From positions 2,046,001 to 2,110,000 of the forward strand of contig NZ_JADNQW010000005.1 in the NCBI RefSeq assembly GCF_015709455.1: DNA of 64,000 nucleotides, written 5' to 3'. Shown here piece after piece: positions 55,160 to 64,000 of this stretch. The notes under the pieces are model-generated. The model saw only the letters and a list, made by a program, of their open reading frames with translations, had not been told where the DNA came from and ran no database searches. The number at the start of each line of letters is the position of its first letter. Position 1 is the first letter of the stretch. This DNA is from Methylosinus sp. H3A. Lineage in GTDB: Bacteria > Pseudomonadota > Alphaproteobacteria > Rhizobiales > Beijerinckiaceae. The position numbers were made by a program, and so were the translations under genes.

Positions 55160-56346
55160 CAGGCGCGACCGTCGTGACCCCTGATCAACCCCGCATCTTC
55201 ATCAACGATACGACGCTTCGCGATGGCGAGCAGGCGCCGGGCGTGGCTTTCACGGTCGCCGAAAAGCTTTCGATCGCCCGCGCGCTCGCTGCGGTCGGCG
55301 TCGATGAGATCGAGGCGGGGACGCCGGCGATGGGCCGCGACGAGATCGAGGCGATCGGCGCCATCGCCATGGATGGCTTGCCGTGTCGGGTCATAGCCTG
55401 GTGTCGTCTGAGCGAGAAGGACGTCGACGCGGCGCTCGCCGCGAATGTTTCGCATGTGAATATCTCGTCGCCTATGTCGAGACTGCAGATCGGGGTGAAG
55501 CTGTCGACGGATGTCGAAGGCGCGGCGGCGCGTGTCGAGCGGGTCGTCGCCTATGCTCGCTCGAAGGGGCTCGGCGTCGCTCTCGGGGGCGAAGATTCGT
55601 CGCGGGCCGACCCGCGCGACATCGGTCGGATCGCGCGCGCCGCCGCGGACGCGGGCGCAACACGTTTTCGCTTCGCGGATACGCTGGGAACGCTGGACCC
55701 GTTCACGACCTATGAGTCGATTCGTCGGGTGCGCGACGAGACCGATCTCCCGATCGAATTTCATGGCCATGACGATGTCGGTCTTGCGACGGCCAATACG
55801 CTCGCGGCGGTGCGGGGCGGCGCGACGCATGCGTCTGTCACAATCCTCGGTCTCGGCGAGCGCGCCGGCAATGCCGCGCTGGAGGAGGTCGCCGTCGCGC
55901 TGGGTCATGTCGCGCATGGCCGAACGAATATCGATCTCAAGCGCCTTCAAGGCGTCGCCAAGTTGGTGGCGGCGGCCGCGCGCCGCAAGATCGGACGCGC
56001 CAAGGCGATCGTCGGCTCGGACATATTCACGCATGAATCGGGCATTCATGTCGCCGCGCTGATGAAGGATGTGCGAACCTATCAGGGTCTCGACCCCGCG
56101 CGGCTCGGGCGGCGGCATCGCATCGTCATCGCCAAACATTCCGGTTTGAGCGCGATCCAGAAGAGATGCGCCGAGATCGGCGTCGATCTGGACCGCGACA
56201 CGGCCGCGCGGCTGCTCGATCATGTCAAGCGCCGTGCGCTCGACCAAAAAAGGCCGGTCAATCGCGGCGAGTTCATTCGCCTTGTGGACCGCGCGCAAGC
56301 GGAAGCGGCAATCGCGGCGCAGCATGATGTGGGAGGCGTGTCATGA
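55156..56346 (+). CDS. nifV: Homocitrate synthase NifV
   Basis: A 396-residue protein of the isopropylmalate synthase fold with [17 protein letters not shown], the [12 protein letters not shown] metal motif, and [14 protein letters not shown]. It makes homocitrate, the organic ligand of FeMo-co, from acetyl-CoA and 2-oxoglutarate. It overlaps nifS and cysE by four bases on each side. Confidence 0.96.
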   Translation: MTGATVVTPDQPRIFINDTTLRDGEQAPGVAFTVAEKLSIARALAAVGVDEIEAGTPAMGRDEIEAIGAIAMDGLPCRVIAWCRLSEKDVDAALAANVSHVNISSPMSRLQIGVKLSTDVEGAAARVERVVAYARSKGLGVALGGEDSSRADPRDIGRIARAAADAGATRFRFADTLGTLDPFTTYESIRRVRDETDLPIEFHGHDDVGLATANTLAAVRGGATHASVTILGLGERAGNAALEEVAVALGHVAHGRTNIDLKRLQGVAKLVAAAARRKIGRAKAIVGSDIFTHESGIHVAALMKDVRTYQGLDPARLGRRHRIVIAKHSGLSAIQKRCAEIGVDLDRDTAARLLDHVKRRALDQKRPVNRGEFIRLVDRAQAEAAIAAQHDVGGVS

Positions 56347-57086
56347 GCCCCATTTCGATCGTCGCCACGCCGCGCGTCGCTGCGAGCAAAAGCCTTTTCG
56401 CGTTGATCCGCGAGGATATCGGCTGCGTCGCGCAGCGCGATCCTGCGGCGCGCAGCACTTGGGAAGTCGTTCTGCTCTATCCGGGCGTGCATGCGTTGAT
56501 TTGGCATCGCATCGCGAACCGGTTGTGGCGCGGGGGGCATAAATTTGCCGCGCGCTCTCTCTCCTGGTTCGCGCGTCTCGTCACCAATATCGACATTCAT
56601 CCCGGCGCGACGATCGGCGGGCGCTTCTTTATCGATCACGGCGCCGGCGTGGTGATCGGCGAGACGGCGACGATCGGCGATGACGTGACCATGTATCATG
56701 GTGTCACGCTCGGCGGCACCTCTTGGTCCGTAGGCCGTAGACACCCGACCGTCGGAGACGGCGTTCTCATCGGGGCCGGCGCGAAGATTCTTGGTCCGAT
56801 CAGCGTCGGTCCGCGGGCGCGCATCGGAGCCAATTCCGTGGTCATCGAAGACGTGCCCCCGGAGATGACGGTCGTCGGCATTCCCGGCCGTGTGGTGCGC
56901 GAGCAGCGTCGACGTTCGGGCCCCGACGGGCGCATCGACCTCGAGCATCATCTCATTCCCGATCCGGTCGGAGACGCGATTTCCGTGCTCATCGACCGTA
57001 TCGATTTTCTCGAAGCTCGGCTCGTGCATCTTCAAGCGCGGGTCAGCGAAGGCTCCCACCGGCAATCCGGAGACAACAAGCCATGA
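56343..57086 (+). CDS. cysE: Serine O-acetyltransferase, nif-linked
   Basis: A 247-residue left-handed beta-helix acyltransferase with [25 protein letters not shown] and [20 protein letters not shown] hexapeptide repeats. It makes O-acetylserine for cysteine synthesis; in the nif context this raises cysteine for NifS. In Azotobacter the nif-linked copy is also called nifP. It overlaps nifV and nifW by four bases. Confidence 0.95.
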   Translation: MSPISIVATPRVAASKSLFALIREDIGCVAQRDPAARSTWEVVLLYPGVHALIWHRIANRLWRGGHKFAARSLSWFARLVTNIDIHPGATIGGRFFIDHGAGVVIGETATIGDDVTMYHGVTLGGTSWSVGRRHPTVGDGVLIGAGAKILGPISVGPRARIGANSVVIEDVPPEMTVVGIPGRVVREQRRRSGPDGRIDLEHHLIPDPVGDAISVLIDRIDFLEARLVHLQARVSEGSHRQSGDNKP

Positions 57087-57418
57087 GCATTTTGGACGAT
57101 CTGCGCAAATTGTCGGCGGCCGAGGAATTCTTCGACCTTCTCGGCGTCGAATACGACCCCAACATCGTGCGACACTCGCGTCTGCATATTCTGCGACGCA
57201 TGGGCGAGTATCTTCACAAGGCGGCGCCGGAGGGCGCTTCCGACGACGAGGTGCGCGAAGCCTGCCGTGATTTCCTGGCCAAGGCCTATCAGGACTTCAC
57301 GAAATCCTCTCCGATCGAAGAACGGCTTTTCAAAGTGCATAAGGACGCTGTAAAGCCGAAGGAAGAGCCGAAGAAGCCCTTCGTGCCTCTTAGCACGGTC
57401 ACTACGTCGAACGGATGA
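57083..57418 (+). CDS. nifW: Nitrogenase-stabilising protein NifW
   Basis: A 111-residue NifW with [20 protein letters not shown] and [13 protein letters not shown]. NifW is linked with maturation or protection of the MoFe protein from oxygen. It starts in the cysE stop and ends 40 bp before fixA. Confidence 0.95.
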   Translation: MSILDDLRKLSAAEEFFDLLGVEYDPNIVRHSRLHILRRMGEYLHKAAPEGASDDEVREACRDFLAKAYQDFTKSSPIEERLFKVHKDAVKPKEEPKKPFVPLSTVTTSNG

Positions 57419-57458
57419 CGATCGAAACACCAGTCGGGATGGCGAGAGGAAGAATCTC

Positions 57459-58310
57459 ATGAAGATACTGGTCTGCATCAAGCAAGTTCCCGACAGCGCC
57501 CAGATCCGCGTGCATCCTGTCACCAACACGATCATGCGCCAGGGCGTGCCGACGATCATCAATCCGTATGATCTCTTCTCGCTGGAAGAGGCGCTCAAGC
57601 TGCGCGACAAATTCGGCGGAGAGGTGACGGTGTTGACCATGGGCCCGCCCATGGCCGCCGACTCGTTGCGCAAAGCTCTGGCGATCGGCGCCGATCGCGC
57701 GATTCTGCTCACCGATCGTTTCTTCGCCGGCGCCGACACTCTGGCGACGACCTATGCGCTCGCTCAGGCGATCCGCAAGATCGAGAAGACCTGGGGCGAT
57801 CTCGATCTCGTCTTCACCGGCAAGCAGACGATCGACGGCGACACGGCGCAGGTCGGCCCGGGTGTGGCGAAACGTCTCAACCTGCTGCAGTTGACCTATG
57901 TGTCCAAGATCGTCGAAGCCGATGCGGAGAAGCGCGAGGTCGTCATCGAGCGGCGCGCCGAGGGCGGCACGCAGGTTCTGAAGACCAAAATGCCCTGTCT
58001 CATCGCAATGCTCGAAGGCACGAACGAGGTGCGCCGCGGCTCGATCTCCGACTCTCTGCGCGCTGCTCGCGCCGAGATCGTCACTTGGAGCGCCAAGGAC
58101 GCCGAGATCGAAGACCTGACGAAATGCGGGTTGAAAGGTTCGCCGACGATCGTCAAAAAAGTGTTCGCTCCGCCGGTGCGGACCGATCGCGCCGCCTTCG
58201 TGGAGCCGGGAAAGAACGCCGGCGATTCTGCCGAGGCTTTGCTCGAGGCGATCTTCAAGCGCCACCCGGCGCTCGAAGAAGACATGACGAAATTGGCCAG
58301 TGGGTTCTAA
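57459..58310 (+). CDS. fixA: Electron transfer flavoprotein beta subunit FixA
   Basis: A 283-residue ETF-beta-like protein opening with [19 protein letters not shown] and [14 protein letters not shown]. With FixB it forms the flavoprotein of the FixABCX complex, which bifurcates electrons from NADH to quinone and to ferredoxin or flavodoxin for nitrogenase. It follows nifW in the same direction; no clear separate promoter is seen in the 40-bp gap. Confidence 0.95.
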   Translation: MKILVCIKQVPDSAQIRVHPVTNTIMRQGVPTIINPYDLFSLEEALKLRDKFGGEVTVLTMGPPMAADSLRKALAIGADRAILLTDRFFAGADTLATTYALAQAIRKIEKTWGDLDLVFTGKQTIDGDTAQVGPGVAKRLNLLQLTYVSKIVEADAEKREVVIERRAEGGTQVLKTKMPCLIAMLEGTNEVRRGSISDSLRAARAEIVTWSAKDAEIEDLTKCGLKGSPTIVKKVFAPPVRTDRAAFVEPGKNAGDSAEALLEAIFKRHPALEEDMTKLASGF

Positions 58311-58323
58311 AGGAGAAGCGAAA

Positions 58324-59430
58324 ATGTCCGACAAGCCCGCCCCCGCCGCGCCGCAGCAGAGCCGCGCCAGCGCGAAGAAGGAGCTCCCGGAGCATTTCCG
58401 CGGCTACAAGCACGTCTGGGTGTTCGTCGAGCTGGAGCGCGGCGAAGTGCATCCGGTGTCCTGGGAGCTGCTCGGCGCCGGCCGCAAGCTCGCGGATCAG
58501 CTGAAGGTCGATCTCGCCGCCGTCGTGCTCGGCGCGCCGGGCGAGGCGGCGCGTAAGGCGGTCCAGGAATCCTTCGTCTACGGAGCCGATCTCGCTTATC
58601 TCGTCGAGGATCCGATTCTCGGCGATTATCGCAACGAGCCCTATTCGAAGGCCGTCACACAGCTCGTCGACACGCATAAGCCGGAGATCCTGTTGCTCGG
58701 CGCGACGACGCTCGGCCGCGATCTCGCGGGCTCCGTGGCGACGACGCTGCTGACCGGCCTCACCGCCGACTGCACCGAGCTCGCGGTGGATGCCGACGGC
58801 TCGCTGGCGGCGACGCGTCCGACTTTCGGCGGCTCGCTGCTCTGCACGATCTATACATTGAACTATCGGCCACAAATGGCGACAGTGCGTCCGCGCCAGT
58901 TGCCGACGCCGACGCGCGACGAGACGCGCACAGGCCGCGTCGTCGAGTTCAAGGCCGATCTCGACGAAGACAAGATCATCACCAAGCTGCTGAAGTTCAT
59001 CCCGGACCGTGAGTCGTCGAAGAGCAATCTCGCCTTCGCCGACGTCGTCGTCGCCGGCGGCCTCGGCCTGCAGAGCGCGGAGAATTATCAGCTCGTGCGC
59101 AATCTCGCCTCCGCGCTCGGCGCGGAGTTCGGCGGATCGCGTCCGCTGGTGCAGAAAGGCTGGATCACCTCGGATCGTCAGATCGGCCAGACCGGCAAGT
59201 CTATCCGGCCCAAGCTCTATATCGCCGCCGGCATTTCCGGCGCGATCCAGCATCGCGTCGGCGTCGAGGGCGCCGATTGCATCGTCGCGATCAACACAGA
59301 CAAGAATGCGCCTATCTTCGATTTCGCGCATATCGGCATCGTCACCGACGCCATTCGCCTGCTGCCTGCGCTGACGGAAGCATTCCGCAAGCGGCTCTCG
59401 CCCGAAAACGCCGACCGGCTCGCCGGCTGA
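58324..59430 (+). CDS. fixB: Electron transfer flavoprotein alpha subunit FixB
   Basis: A 368-residue ETF-alpha-like protein. It has the FAD-binding C-terminal blocks [24 protein letters not shown] and [10 protein letters not shown], and an N-terminal extension rich in Pro/Ala. Partner of FixA. The ATG at 58324 follows AAAGGAGAAG. It is 13 bp after fixA. Confidence 0.96.
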   Translation: MSDKPAPAAPQQSRASAKKELPEHFRGYKHVWVFVELERGEVHPVSWELLGAGRKLADQLKVDLAAVVLGAPGEAARKAVQESFVYGADLAYLVEDPILGDYRNEPYSKAVTQLVDTHKPEILLLGATTLGRDLAGSVATTLLTGLTADCTELAVDADGSLAATRPTFGGSLLCTIYTLNYRPQMATVRPRQLPTPTRDETRTGRVVEFKADLDEDKIITKLLKFIPDRESSKSNLAFADVVVAGGLGLQSAENYQLVRNLASALGAEFGGSRPLVQKGWITSDRQIGQTGKSIRPKLYIAAGISGAIQHRVGVEGADCIVAINTDKNAPIFDFAHIGIVTDAIRLLPALTEAFRKRLSPENADRLAG

Positions 59431-59446
59431 TCCCGAGGAGATTGTC

Positions 59447-60754
59447 ATGATCGAAGAAAAATTCGACGCGATCGTCATCGGGGCCGGCATGGCCGGCAAC
59501 GCTGCGGCCTACACCATGGCCTCGCGTGGTCTCAACGTTCTTCAGCTGGAGCGCGGGGAATATCCGGGCTCCAAGAATGTGCAGGGCGGCATTCTCTATG
59601 CCGACATGCTGGAGAAGATCATTCCGGACTTCCGCGAGGAGGCGCCGCTCGAGCGGCATCTCATCGAGCAACGCTTCTGGATGATGACGGATCGCTCGCA
59701 CACCGGCATGCAATATCGTTCGGACGACTTCAACGAGGAGAAGCCGAACCGCTACACCATTATCCGCTCGCAGTTCGACCGCTGGTTCAATAAGCAGGTG
59801 CAGTCGAAGGGCGCGATCGTCATCTGCGAGACGACGGTGATGGAGCTGGTCAGCGACGCCTATGGCAAGGTCATCGGCGTGCGCACCGACCGCAGCGGCG
59901 GCACTGTGTTCGCCGATGTCGTCGTGATCGCCGAGGGCGTCAACGGATTGCTCGGCGCGCGCGCCGGCCTGCGGCCGACGCCCAAGGCCGAGCATGTCGC
60001 TCTGGCGGTCAAGGAAATGCACTTCCTGCCGCGCGAAACGCTGGAAGCGCGTTTCAATCTGCATGGCGACGAGGGCGTCGTCATCGAGGCGGCCGGCACC
60101 ATCTCCAAGGGGATGACCGGCATGGGCTTCGTCTACACGAACAAAGAGAGCATTTCTGTCGGCTTTGGTTGCCTCGTGTCGGATTTCGCCGAAAACGAGG
60201 AGACGCCCTACGGCATGCTGGAGAATTTCAAGAAGCATCCGTCGATCGCGCCGCTGATCGAAGGGTCGGAAGTGAAGGAATATGCCGCGCATCTCATTCC
60301 CGAGGGCGGCTTCAACACGATTCCCGAGCTTTTCGGCGATGGTTGGGTCGTGGTCGGCGACGCCGCCCAGCTCAACAACGCTATCCATAGAGAAGGCTCG
60401 AATCTTGCTATGACGTCCGGCAGGCTCGCCGGCGAGGCGATTTTCCAGGTGAAGTCGCGCCGCGATCCAATGACGAAGCAGAATCTGGCGCTCTACAAGA
60501 AATTCCTCGACGATAGCTTCGTCATGAAGGACTTGAAGAAATACAAGGACATGCCGGCGTTGTTGCACACGCAGGCGCAGAATTTCTTCCTCACCTATCC
60601 GACACTCGTGTCGAAGGCGATGGAGAATTTCCTACGCGTCGACGGCACGCCGAAGATCGAGAAGGAAAAAGCGTCGGTCCGAGCCTTCCGCGAGAAGCGC
60701 TCGCTGACGGGTTTAGTCGGAGATGCATGGCGTCTGGCGCGCGCCTGGCGCTGA
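59447..60754 (+). CDS. fixC: Flavoprotein-ubiquinone oxidoreductase FixC
   Basis: A 435-residue FAD protein with the Rossmann motif [16 protein letters not shown], the [14 protein letters not shown] loop and [19 protein letters not shown]. It is related to the ETF-quinone oxidoreductase and anchors the FixABCX complex at the membrane side where electrons go to quinone. It is 16 bp after fixB and 14 bp before fixX. Confidence 0.96.
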   Translation: MIEEKFDAIVIGAGMAGNAAAYTMASRGLNVLQLERGEYPGSKNVQGGILYADMLEKIIPDFREEAPLERHLIEQRFWMMTDRSHTGMQYRSDDFNEEKPNRYTIIRSQFDRWFNKQVQSKGAIVICETTVMELVSDAYGKVIGVRTDRSGGTVFADVVVIAEGVNGLLGARAGLRPTPKAEHVALAVKEMHFLPRETLEARFNLHGDEGVVIEAAGTISKGMTGMGFVYTNKESISVGFGCLVSDFAENEETPYGMLENFKKHPSIAPLIEGSEVKEYAAHLIPEGGFNTIPELFGDGWVVVGDAAQLNNAIHREGSNLAMTSGRLAGEAIFQVKSRRDPMTKQNLALYKKFLDDSFVMKDLKKYKDMPALLHTQAQNFFLTYPTLVSKAMENFLRVDGTPKIEKEKASVRAFREKRSLTGLVGDAWRLARAWR

Positions 60755-60768
60755 GAGGAGGAATTGCG

Positions 60769-61062
60769 ATGTCGACGCAAGCTGCGCGAGTCGAGGAGAA
60801 GCTGTTCCAGAACCGCTATCTCGTCGATCAAGGAAAACCCCATATCGTCGTGCAACCGCATACGACGCCGTCGAAGAATCTCGTGGCGATGACCAAGATC
60901 TGTCCGGCCGGCTGCTATGAGCAGAACGCCTCCGGCCAAGTCGAGATCACGCCGGACGGCTGTCTCGAATGCGGCACCTGCCGCGTCCTCTGCGAGCCGC
61001 AGGGCGATATCGTGTGGAATTATCCACGCGGCGGCTATGGCGTGCTGTTCAAATTCGGCTGA
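60769..61062 (+). CDS. fixX: Ferredoxin-like protein FixX
   Basis: A 97-residue ferredoxin-like protein with [11 protein letters not shown] and [13 protein letters not shown], fitting the FixX/ETF-QO Fe-S domain. It accepts electrons in FixABCX. The ATG at 60769 has GAGAGGAGG upstream. Confidence 0.95.
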   Translation: MSTQAARVEEKLFQNRYLVDQGKPHIVVQPHTTPSKNLVAMTKICPAGCYEQNASGQVEITPDGCLECGTCRVLCEPQGDIVWNYPRGGYGVLFKFG

Positions 61063-61117
61063 GCGCGGCCGACGCGCCGCGGGTCGGCGCGTCGGAAAGT
61101 AGACGTGAGGATGTTCG

Positions 61118-61285
61118 ATGACGGTCGTGCAATTGATCGAAGCGCTCAAGGACATGCCGAGCGAAGCCGTGGTTGTTCTCGAGGGAGACGGAGCCTGCGC
61201 CCGTCTCGTCGGAGTGAATTTCGAAAAGAGCCCGATGGCGGGATTGCCAGACGAGGTGATCCTGTCGACAGATTGTGAAGAGTGA
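61118..61285 (+). CDS. Small 55-residue protein after fixX
   Basis: From the ATG at 61118 (preceded by GTGAGGAT) a frame of 55 residues runs to a TGA at 61285. It opens with MTVVQLIEALKDMPSEAVVV and ends in VILSTDCEE, containing two Cys. The composition looks like a real small protein, with a clean ribosome site 55 bp after fixX. No family recognised. It ends 101 bp before the glycine riboswitch and may be the last gene of the fix unit. Confidence 0.55.
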   Translation: MTVVQLIEALKDMPSEAVVVLEGDGACARLVGVNFEKSPMAGLPDEVILSTDCEE

Positions 61286-61385
61286 CGCGCTCGCCAGAGC
61301 GGCGCGGCCGATCGACGCGGCATTTCCTTCCCCGAGAGGCTTGACGGGGGCGCGCATCGATCTCATCTTTCGAGTGTCTCGACGA

Positions 61386-61570
61386 TCTTCGCGGGAGAGA
61401 CCGGCGTTCGCGCCGGAGCCGAAGGCGCAACCGCCCCGGAAACGCTCAGGCAAAAGGACCGCGAAGAAAGAGATACTCTGGAAAGCGGCGCGGTTCTCCC
61501 GCGCCCACCGAAGGGCGTAACCTGCACTGCAGGGAAATCTCTCAGGTCTCCAGACAGAGGGGGCGCGAGC
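61386..61570 (+). promoter_or_regulatory. Tandem glycine riboswitch
   Basis: Two glycine aptamers in a row: the first has GCGGGAGAGACCGGC, GCCGAAGGCGCAACCGCC and AACGCTCAGGCAAAAGGACCGC; the second has TACTCTGGAAAGCGG, CACCGAAGGGCGTAACC and AATCTCTCAGGTCTCCAGACAGAGGGGG. These are the conserved GCCGAAGG and CTCAGG-(C)AAAAGGAC blocks. It lies directly ahead of gcvT and very likely turns on the glycine cleavage genes when glycine is high. Confidence 0.93.
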
Positions 61571-61590
61571 CGGGTGGAGAAATCCGCCCA

Positions 61591-62775
61591 ATGCCGAACG
61601 CCGACTGTCGGGAGTGTCCTTTGAGCGAAAGCTTCGCCCCCCACACACACTCGCTGCTTGAAAAGACGCCGCTCGACTCGCTGCACCATCGTCTCGGCGC
61701 GCGCATGGCGCCTTTCGCCGGATATGAGCTGCCACTTCACTATAAGGCCGGGGTCGTCGCGGAGCATTTGCACACGCGCGAAAAGGCCAGTCTCTTCGAC
61801 GTCTCGCACATGGGCCAGGCGATCCTCGGCGGCCGCGGCGCCGCTGGGCTGATCGAGAGGCTCGTCCCAGCCGATATCCTCGACCTCGCCCCCGAACGCA
61901 CGCGCTATAGCCAGCTTCTCGCCGAGGATGGCGGCGTGCTCGACGATCTGATGATCACGCGCTTGCCGGGGCGCGACGAGCGTTTGCTCCTGGTCGTCAA
62001 CGCCGCAGCCAAGGCTCAGGATTTCGCGTTGCTGCGGCAGGAATTGCCGCAGCTCTCGCTCGGCGTCCTCGCCGGCCGCGCGCTTGTTGCGCTGCAGGGC
62101 CCGCGCGCGGCGACGGCGCTCACCGACAGTCTCCCGGGACTCGACGACATACCGTTCATGGGTTGGCGCGCGGCGGAGTTTTGTGGCGCTGGTCTGTTCG
62201 TGTCGCGGTCCGGCTATACGGGTGAGGACGGCTTCGAAATCTCCGTGCCCAATCATCTCGCCGAAGCCTTCGCCGAGGCGCTGCTCGCTCACCCCGATGT
62301 CGCGCCCGCGGGGCTCGGCGCGCGCGATTCGCTGCGCCTCGAAGCGGGCCTTTGCCTCTATGGCCACGATATGGACGTCACGACGGATCCTGTGGAAGCG
62401 GGGCTCGCCTGGTCGATCGGCCGGCGCCGGCGCGAGCAGGGCGGTTTCCCGGGCTTCGACCGTATCCGCGCGGCTCTGACCGACGGCCCTTCGCGCAAAC
62501 GTGTCGGCCTTCTTCCCCAGGGCCGCGCGCCTTTGCGCGAGGGCGCGCCGCTCATGGCGCCGAATGGAGGCGTGATCGGACGCATCACCTCGGGCGGTTA
62601 TTCTCCGACACTCTCGCGGCCCATCGCCATGGGTTATGTCGACTCCGCTTTCGCGACGTTGGGCGTCACGCTGGAAAGTCGCCTTCGCGACAATCGAGTC
62701 TTTGTCGAAGTCGCGTCATTGCCTTTCGTTCCCCATCGCTATTTCCGCGGCCAGACCGGAAAGGACAGATCATGA
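61591..62775 (+). CDS. gcvT: Glycine cleavage system aminomethyltransferase (T protein)
   Basis: A 394-residue T protein with DVSHMGQAILGGRG, LEAGLCLYGHDMD, GRITSGGYSPTL and the folate-binding GYTGEDGFEISVP. It transfers the methylene group from aminomethyl-lipoyl H protein to tetrahydrofolate. The ATG at 61591 has GGTGGAG upstream; a TTG at 61621 with GGGAG eight bases before it is a strong alternative start giving 384 residues. It overlaps gcvH by four bases. Confidence 0.95.
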   Translation: MPNADCRECPLSESFAPHTHSLLEKTPLDSLHHRLGARMAPFAGYELPLHYKAGVVAEHLHTREKASLFDVSHMGQAILGGRGAAGLIERLVPADILDLAPERTRYSQLLAEDGGVLDDLMITRLPGRDERLLLVVNAAAKAQDFALLRQELPQLSLGVLAGRALVALQGPRAATALTDSLPGLDDIPFMGWRAAEFCGAGLFVSRSGYTGEDGFEISVPNHLAEAFAEALLAHPDVAPAGLGARDSLRLEAGLCLYGHDMDVTTDPVEAGLAWSIGRRRREQGGFPGFDRIRAALTDGPSRKRVGLLPQGRAPLREGAPLMAPNGGVIGRITSGGYSPTLSRPIAMGYVDSAFATLGVTLESRLRDNRVFVEVASLPFVPHRYFRGQTGKDRS

Positions 62776-63149
62776 GCGGCGAGCGCTACACCAAGGATCA
62801 TGATTTCCTGCGCGTCGAGGACGATGTCGCCATCATCGGCATCACAGATTTCGCGCAGTCGCAGCTCGGCGACATCGTTTTCGTCGAGCTGCCGGAGCCG
62901 GGCCAGCGCGTCGCCAAAGGCGGACAATTGGCGACGATCGAAAGCGTGAAAGCGGCGAGCGAAGTCTACGCGCCGATTTCCGGCGAGGTCATCGAGGTGA
63001 ACTCCGCGCTCGAGGCTGCTCCCGCCAAAGTGAACGAAGACCCGCTCGGGGAAGGCTGGCTCGTGAAGCTGCGTGTCGCCGACGCCGCCGAGCTCGAGGA
63101 GCTGATGGACGAAGACGCCTATCGCGCCTTTCTCGAGAGCGAGGGGTGA
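62772..63149 (+). CDS. gcvH: Glycine cleavage system H protein
   Basis: A 125-residue lipoyl carrier with the lipoylation site ATIESVKAASEVYAP and YTKDHDFLRVEDDVAIIGIT at the start. It shuttles the aminomethyl group between P, T and L proteins. It overlaps gcvT by four bases and is three bases ahead of gcvPA. Confidence 0.97.
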   Translation: MSGERYTKDHDFLRVEDDVAIIGITDFAQSQLGDIVFVELPEPGQRVAKGGQLATIESVKAASEVYAPISGEVIEVNSALEAAPAKVNEDPLGEGWLVKLRVADAAELEELMDEDAYRAFLESEG

Positions 63150-63152
63150 GCC

Positions 63153-64000
63153 ATGCGCTATCTGCCATTGACGCAAGAGGATCGCGCGCAGATGCGCGCC
63201 GCGATCGGCGTCGCCGACGTCGACGAGCTCTACGCCGACATGCCCGCGGAGCTGCTGCTCGACGGCCCGCTCGATCTCCCGCGCGGGAAATCGGAGATGG
63301 AGGTCGAGCGGTTGCTCGGCGCTATGGCGCAGCGCAATCTCGCGGCGTCTCGCGCGCCTTTCTTCGTCGGCGCGGGCGCTTATAAGCATCACATTCCGGC
63401 GAGCGTCGATCATTTGATCCAACGCTCGGAATTCCTCACCAGCTACACGCCGTATCAGCCGGAGATATCGCAGGGAACGCTGCAATATCTCTTCGAATTC
63501 CAGACGCAGGTCGCCATGCTCACCGGCATGGAGATCGCCAACGCCTCCATGTATGACGGTGCGACCGCCTGCGCCGAGGCGGCATTGATGGCGCATCGCG
63601 TCGCCAAGCGGCGCAAGGCCGTGCTCTCGGGCGGGCTGCATCCGCATTATGCGGAGGTTCTGCGCACGATTTCGCATTTTTCCGGCGACGAGGTCGTCTC
63701 CCTCGCGCCGGATGTGCTCGCACGCGAAGACCTGGCCGCGACGGTCGACGAGAGCGTCTCCTGCGTCATCGTGCAGATGCCCGACGTCTTCGGCAATTTG
63801 CGTGATCTCACGCCGCTCGCCGAGGCTTGCCGTCGTCACGGCGCGCTGCTGATCGCCGTCTTCACCGAGGCGGTTTCGCTCGGCCTGGTGACGCCGCCGG
63901 GCGAGATGGGCGCGGATATCGTGGTCGGCGAGGGTCAGTCGCTCGGCAACCCGCTCTCCTTCGGCGGACCCTATCTCGGCCTGTTCGCGACGCGCCAGGC
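63153..64000 (+). CDS. gcvPA: Glycine dehydrogenase (decarboxylating) subunit 1, N-terminal part
   Basis: The frame is open to the window end, giving at least 282 residues. [59 protein letters not shown] and [18 protein letters not shown] are conserved in the split-type P protein subunit 1. The PLP domain continues outside. The two-subunit form is expected to have gcvPB after it. Confidence 0.95.
   Translation, partial: MRYLPLTQEDRAQMRAAIGVADVDELYADMPAELLLDGPLDLPRGKSEMEVERLLGAMAQRNLAASRAPFFVGAGAYKHHIPASVDHLIQRSEFLTSYTPYQPEISQGTLQYLFEFQTQVAMLTGMEIANASMYDGATACAEAALMAHRVAKRRKAVLSGGLHPHYAEVLRTISHFSGDEVVSLAPDVLAREDLAATVDESVSCVIVQMPDVFGNLRDLTPLAEACRRHGALLIAVFTEAVSLGLVTPPGEMGADIVVGEGQSLGNPLSFGGPYLGLFATRQ

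Overview
The window is a GC-rich alphaproteobacterial chromosome segment, most likely from the Hyphomicrobiales (Rhizobiales). Support comes from the irr gene divergent from fabA-fabB-fabI, a tiny aa3-oxidase subunit IV gene in front of pntAA-pntAB-pntB, and a NifA with the alphaproteobacterial CX11CX19CX4C motif. The nif content and order resemble type II methanotrophs (Methylocystis/Methylosinus), but no marker gene of that lifestyle lies in the window, so the genus is an inference.

Layout. Positions 1-29,000 are mostly housekeeping: a cut-off MFS transporter, an array of about five 195-bp tandem repeats, addB, a FixL/FixJ-like two-component pair, fabI-fabB-fabA, irr, several envelope or hypothetical genes, leuS-lptE-holA, the pnt operon, an unusual secreted gene pair (ADYC domain plus Asn-Ala-Leu repeats) and groS-groL with a CIRCE operator. 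Two repetitive elements sit here: a palindromic element inserted in frame in the signal-peptide region of lptE, and a 178-bp element with perfect 33-nt inverted ends.

Positions 29,286-61,285 form a nearly continuous nitrogen-fixation island: glbO and an unknown coupled gene; nifA with a 4Fe4S leucine-rich-variant (LRV) gene and a TPR gene; nifB-fdxN-hesB-TPR-LRV-nifZ-nifZ2-nifT-small gene-DegT-like gene; a separate four-gene unit (2Fe-2S ferredoxin, 71-aa protein, SIR2-like protein, thioredoxin-like 2Fe-2S ferredoxin); a lone receiver; nifHDK; nifEN-nifX-DUF269-DUF683-fdxB-nifQ; iscA-nifUSV-cysE-nifW-fixABCX. Clear sigma-54 -24/-12 sites precede nifB, the ferredoxin unit, nifH and iscA-nifU, a good one precedes nifA, and weaker ones precede nifE and a TPR gene. 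NifA sites (TGT-N10-ACA) accompany nifB, nifH and iscA-nifU. Together the genes encode nitrogenase, FeMo-cofactor assembly (B, E, N, V, Q, X), Fe-S supply (U, S, IscA, CysE) and electron delivery (FixABCX, ferredoxins).

Positions 61,386-64,000 carry a tandem glycine riboswitch followed by gcvT-gcvH-gcvPA, the last cut by the window end.

The least explained material is inside the nif island: a DegT-fold protein without its PLP lysine, a SIR2-like protein with altered catalytic positions, a receiver protein with Ser at the phosphorylation site, duplicated TPR/LRV pairs, a NifE with a Bfd-like tail matching one in NifU, and two proteins of unknown function in sigma-54 or globin-linked units. 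Functions are read from sequence motifs and general family knowledge; no database search was run.
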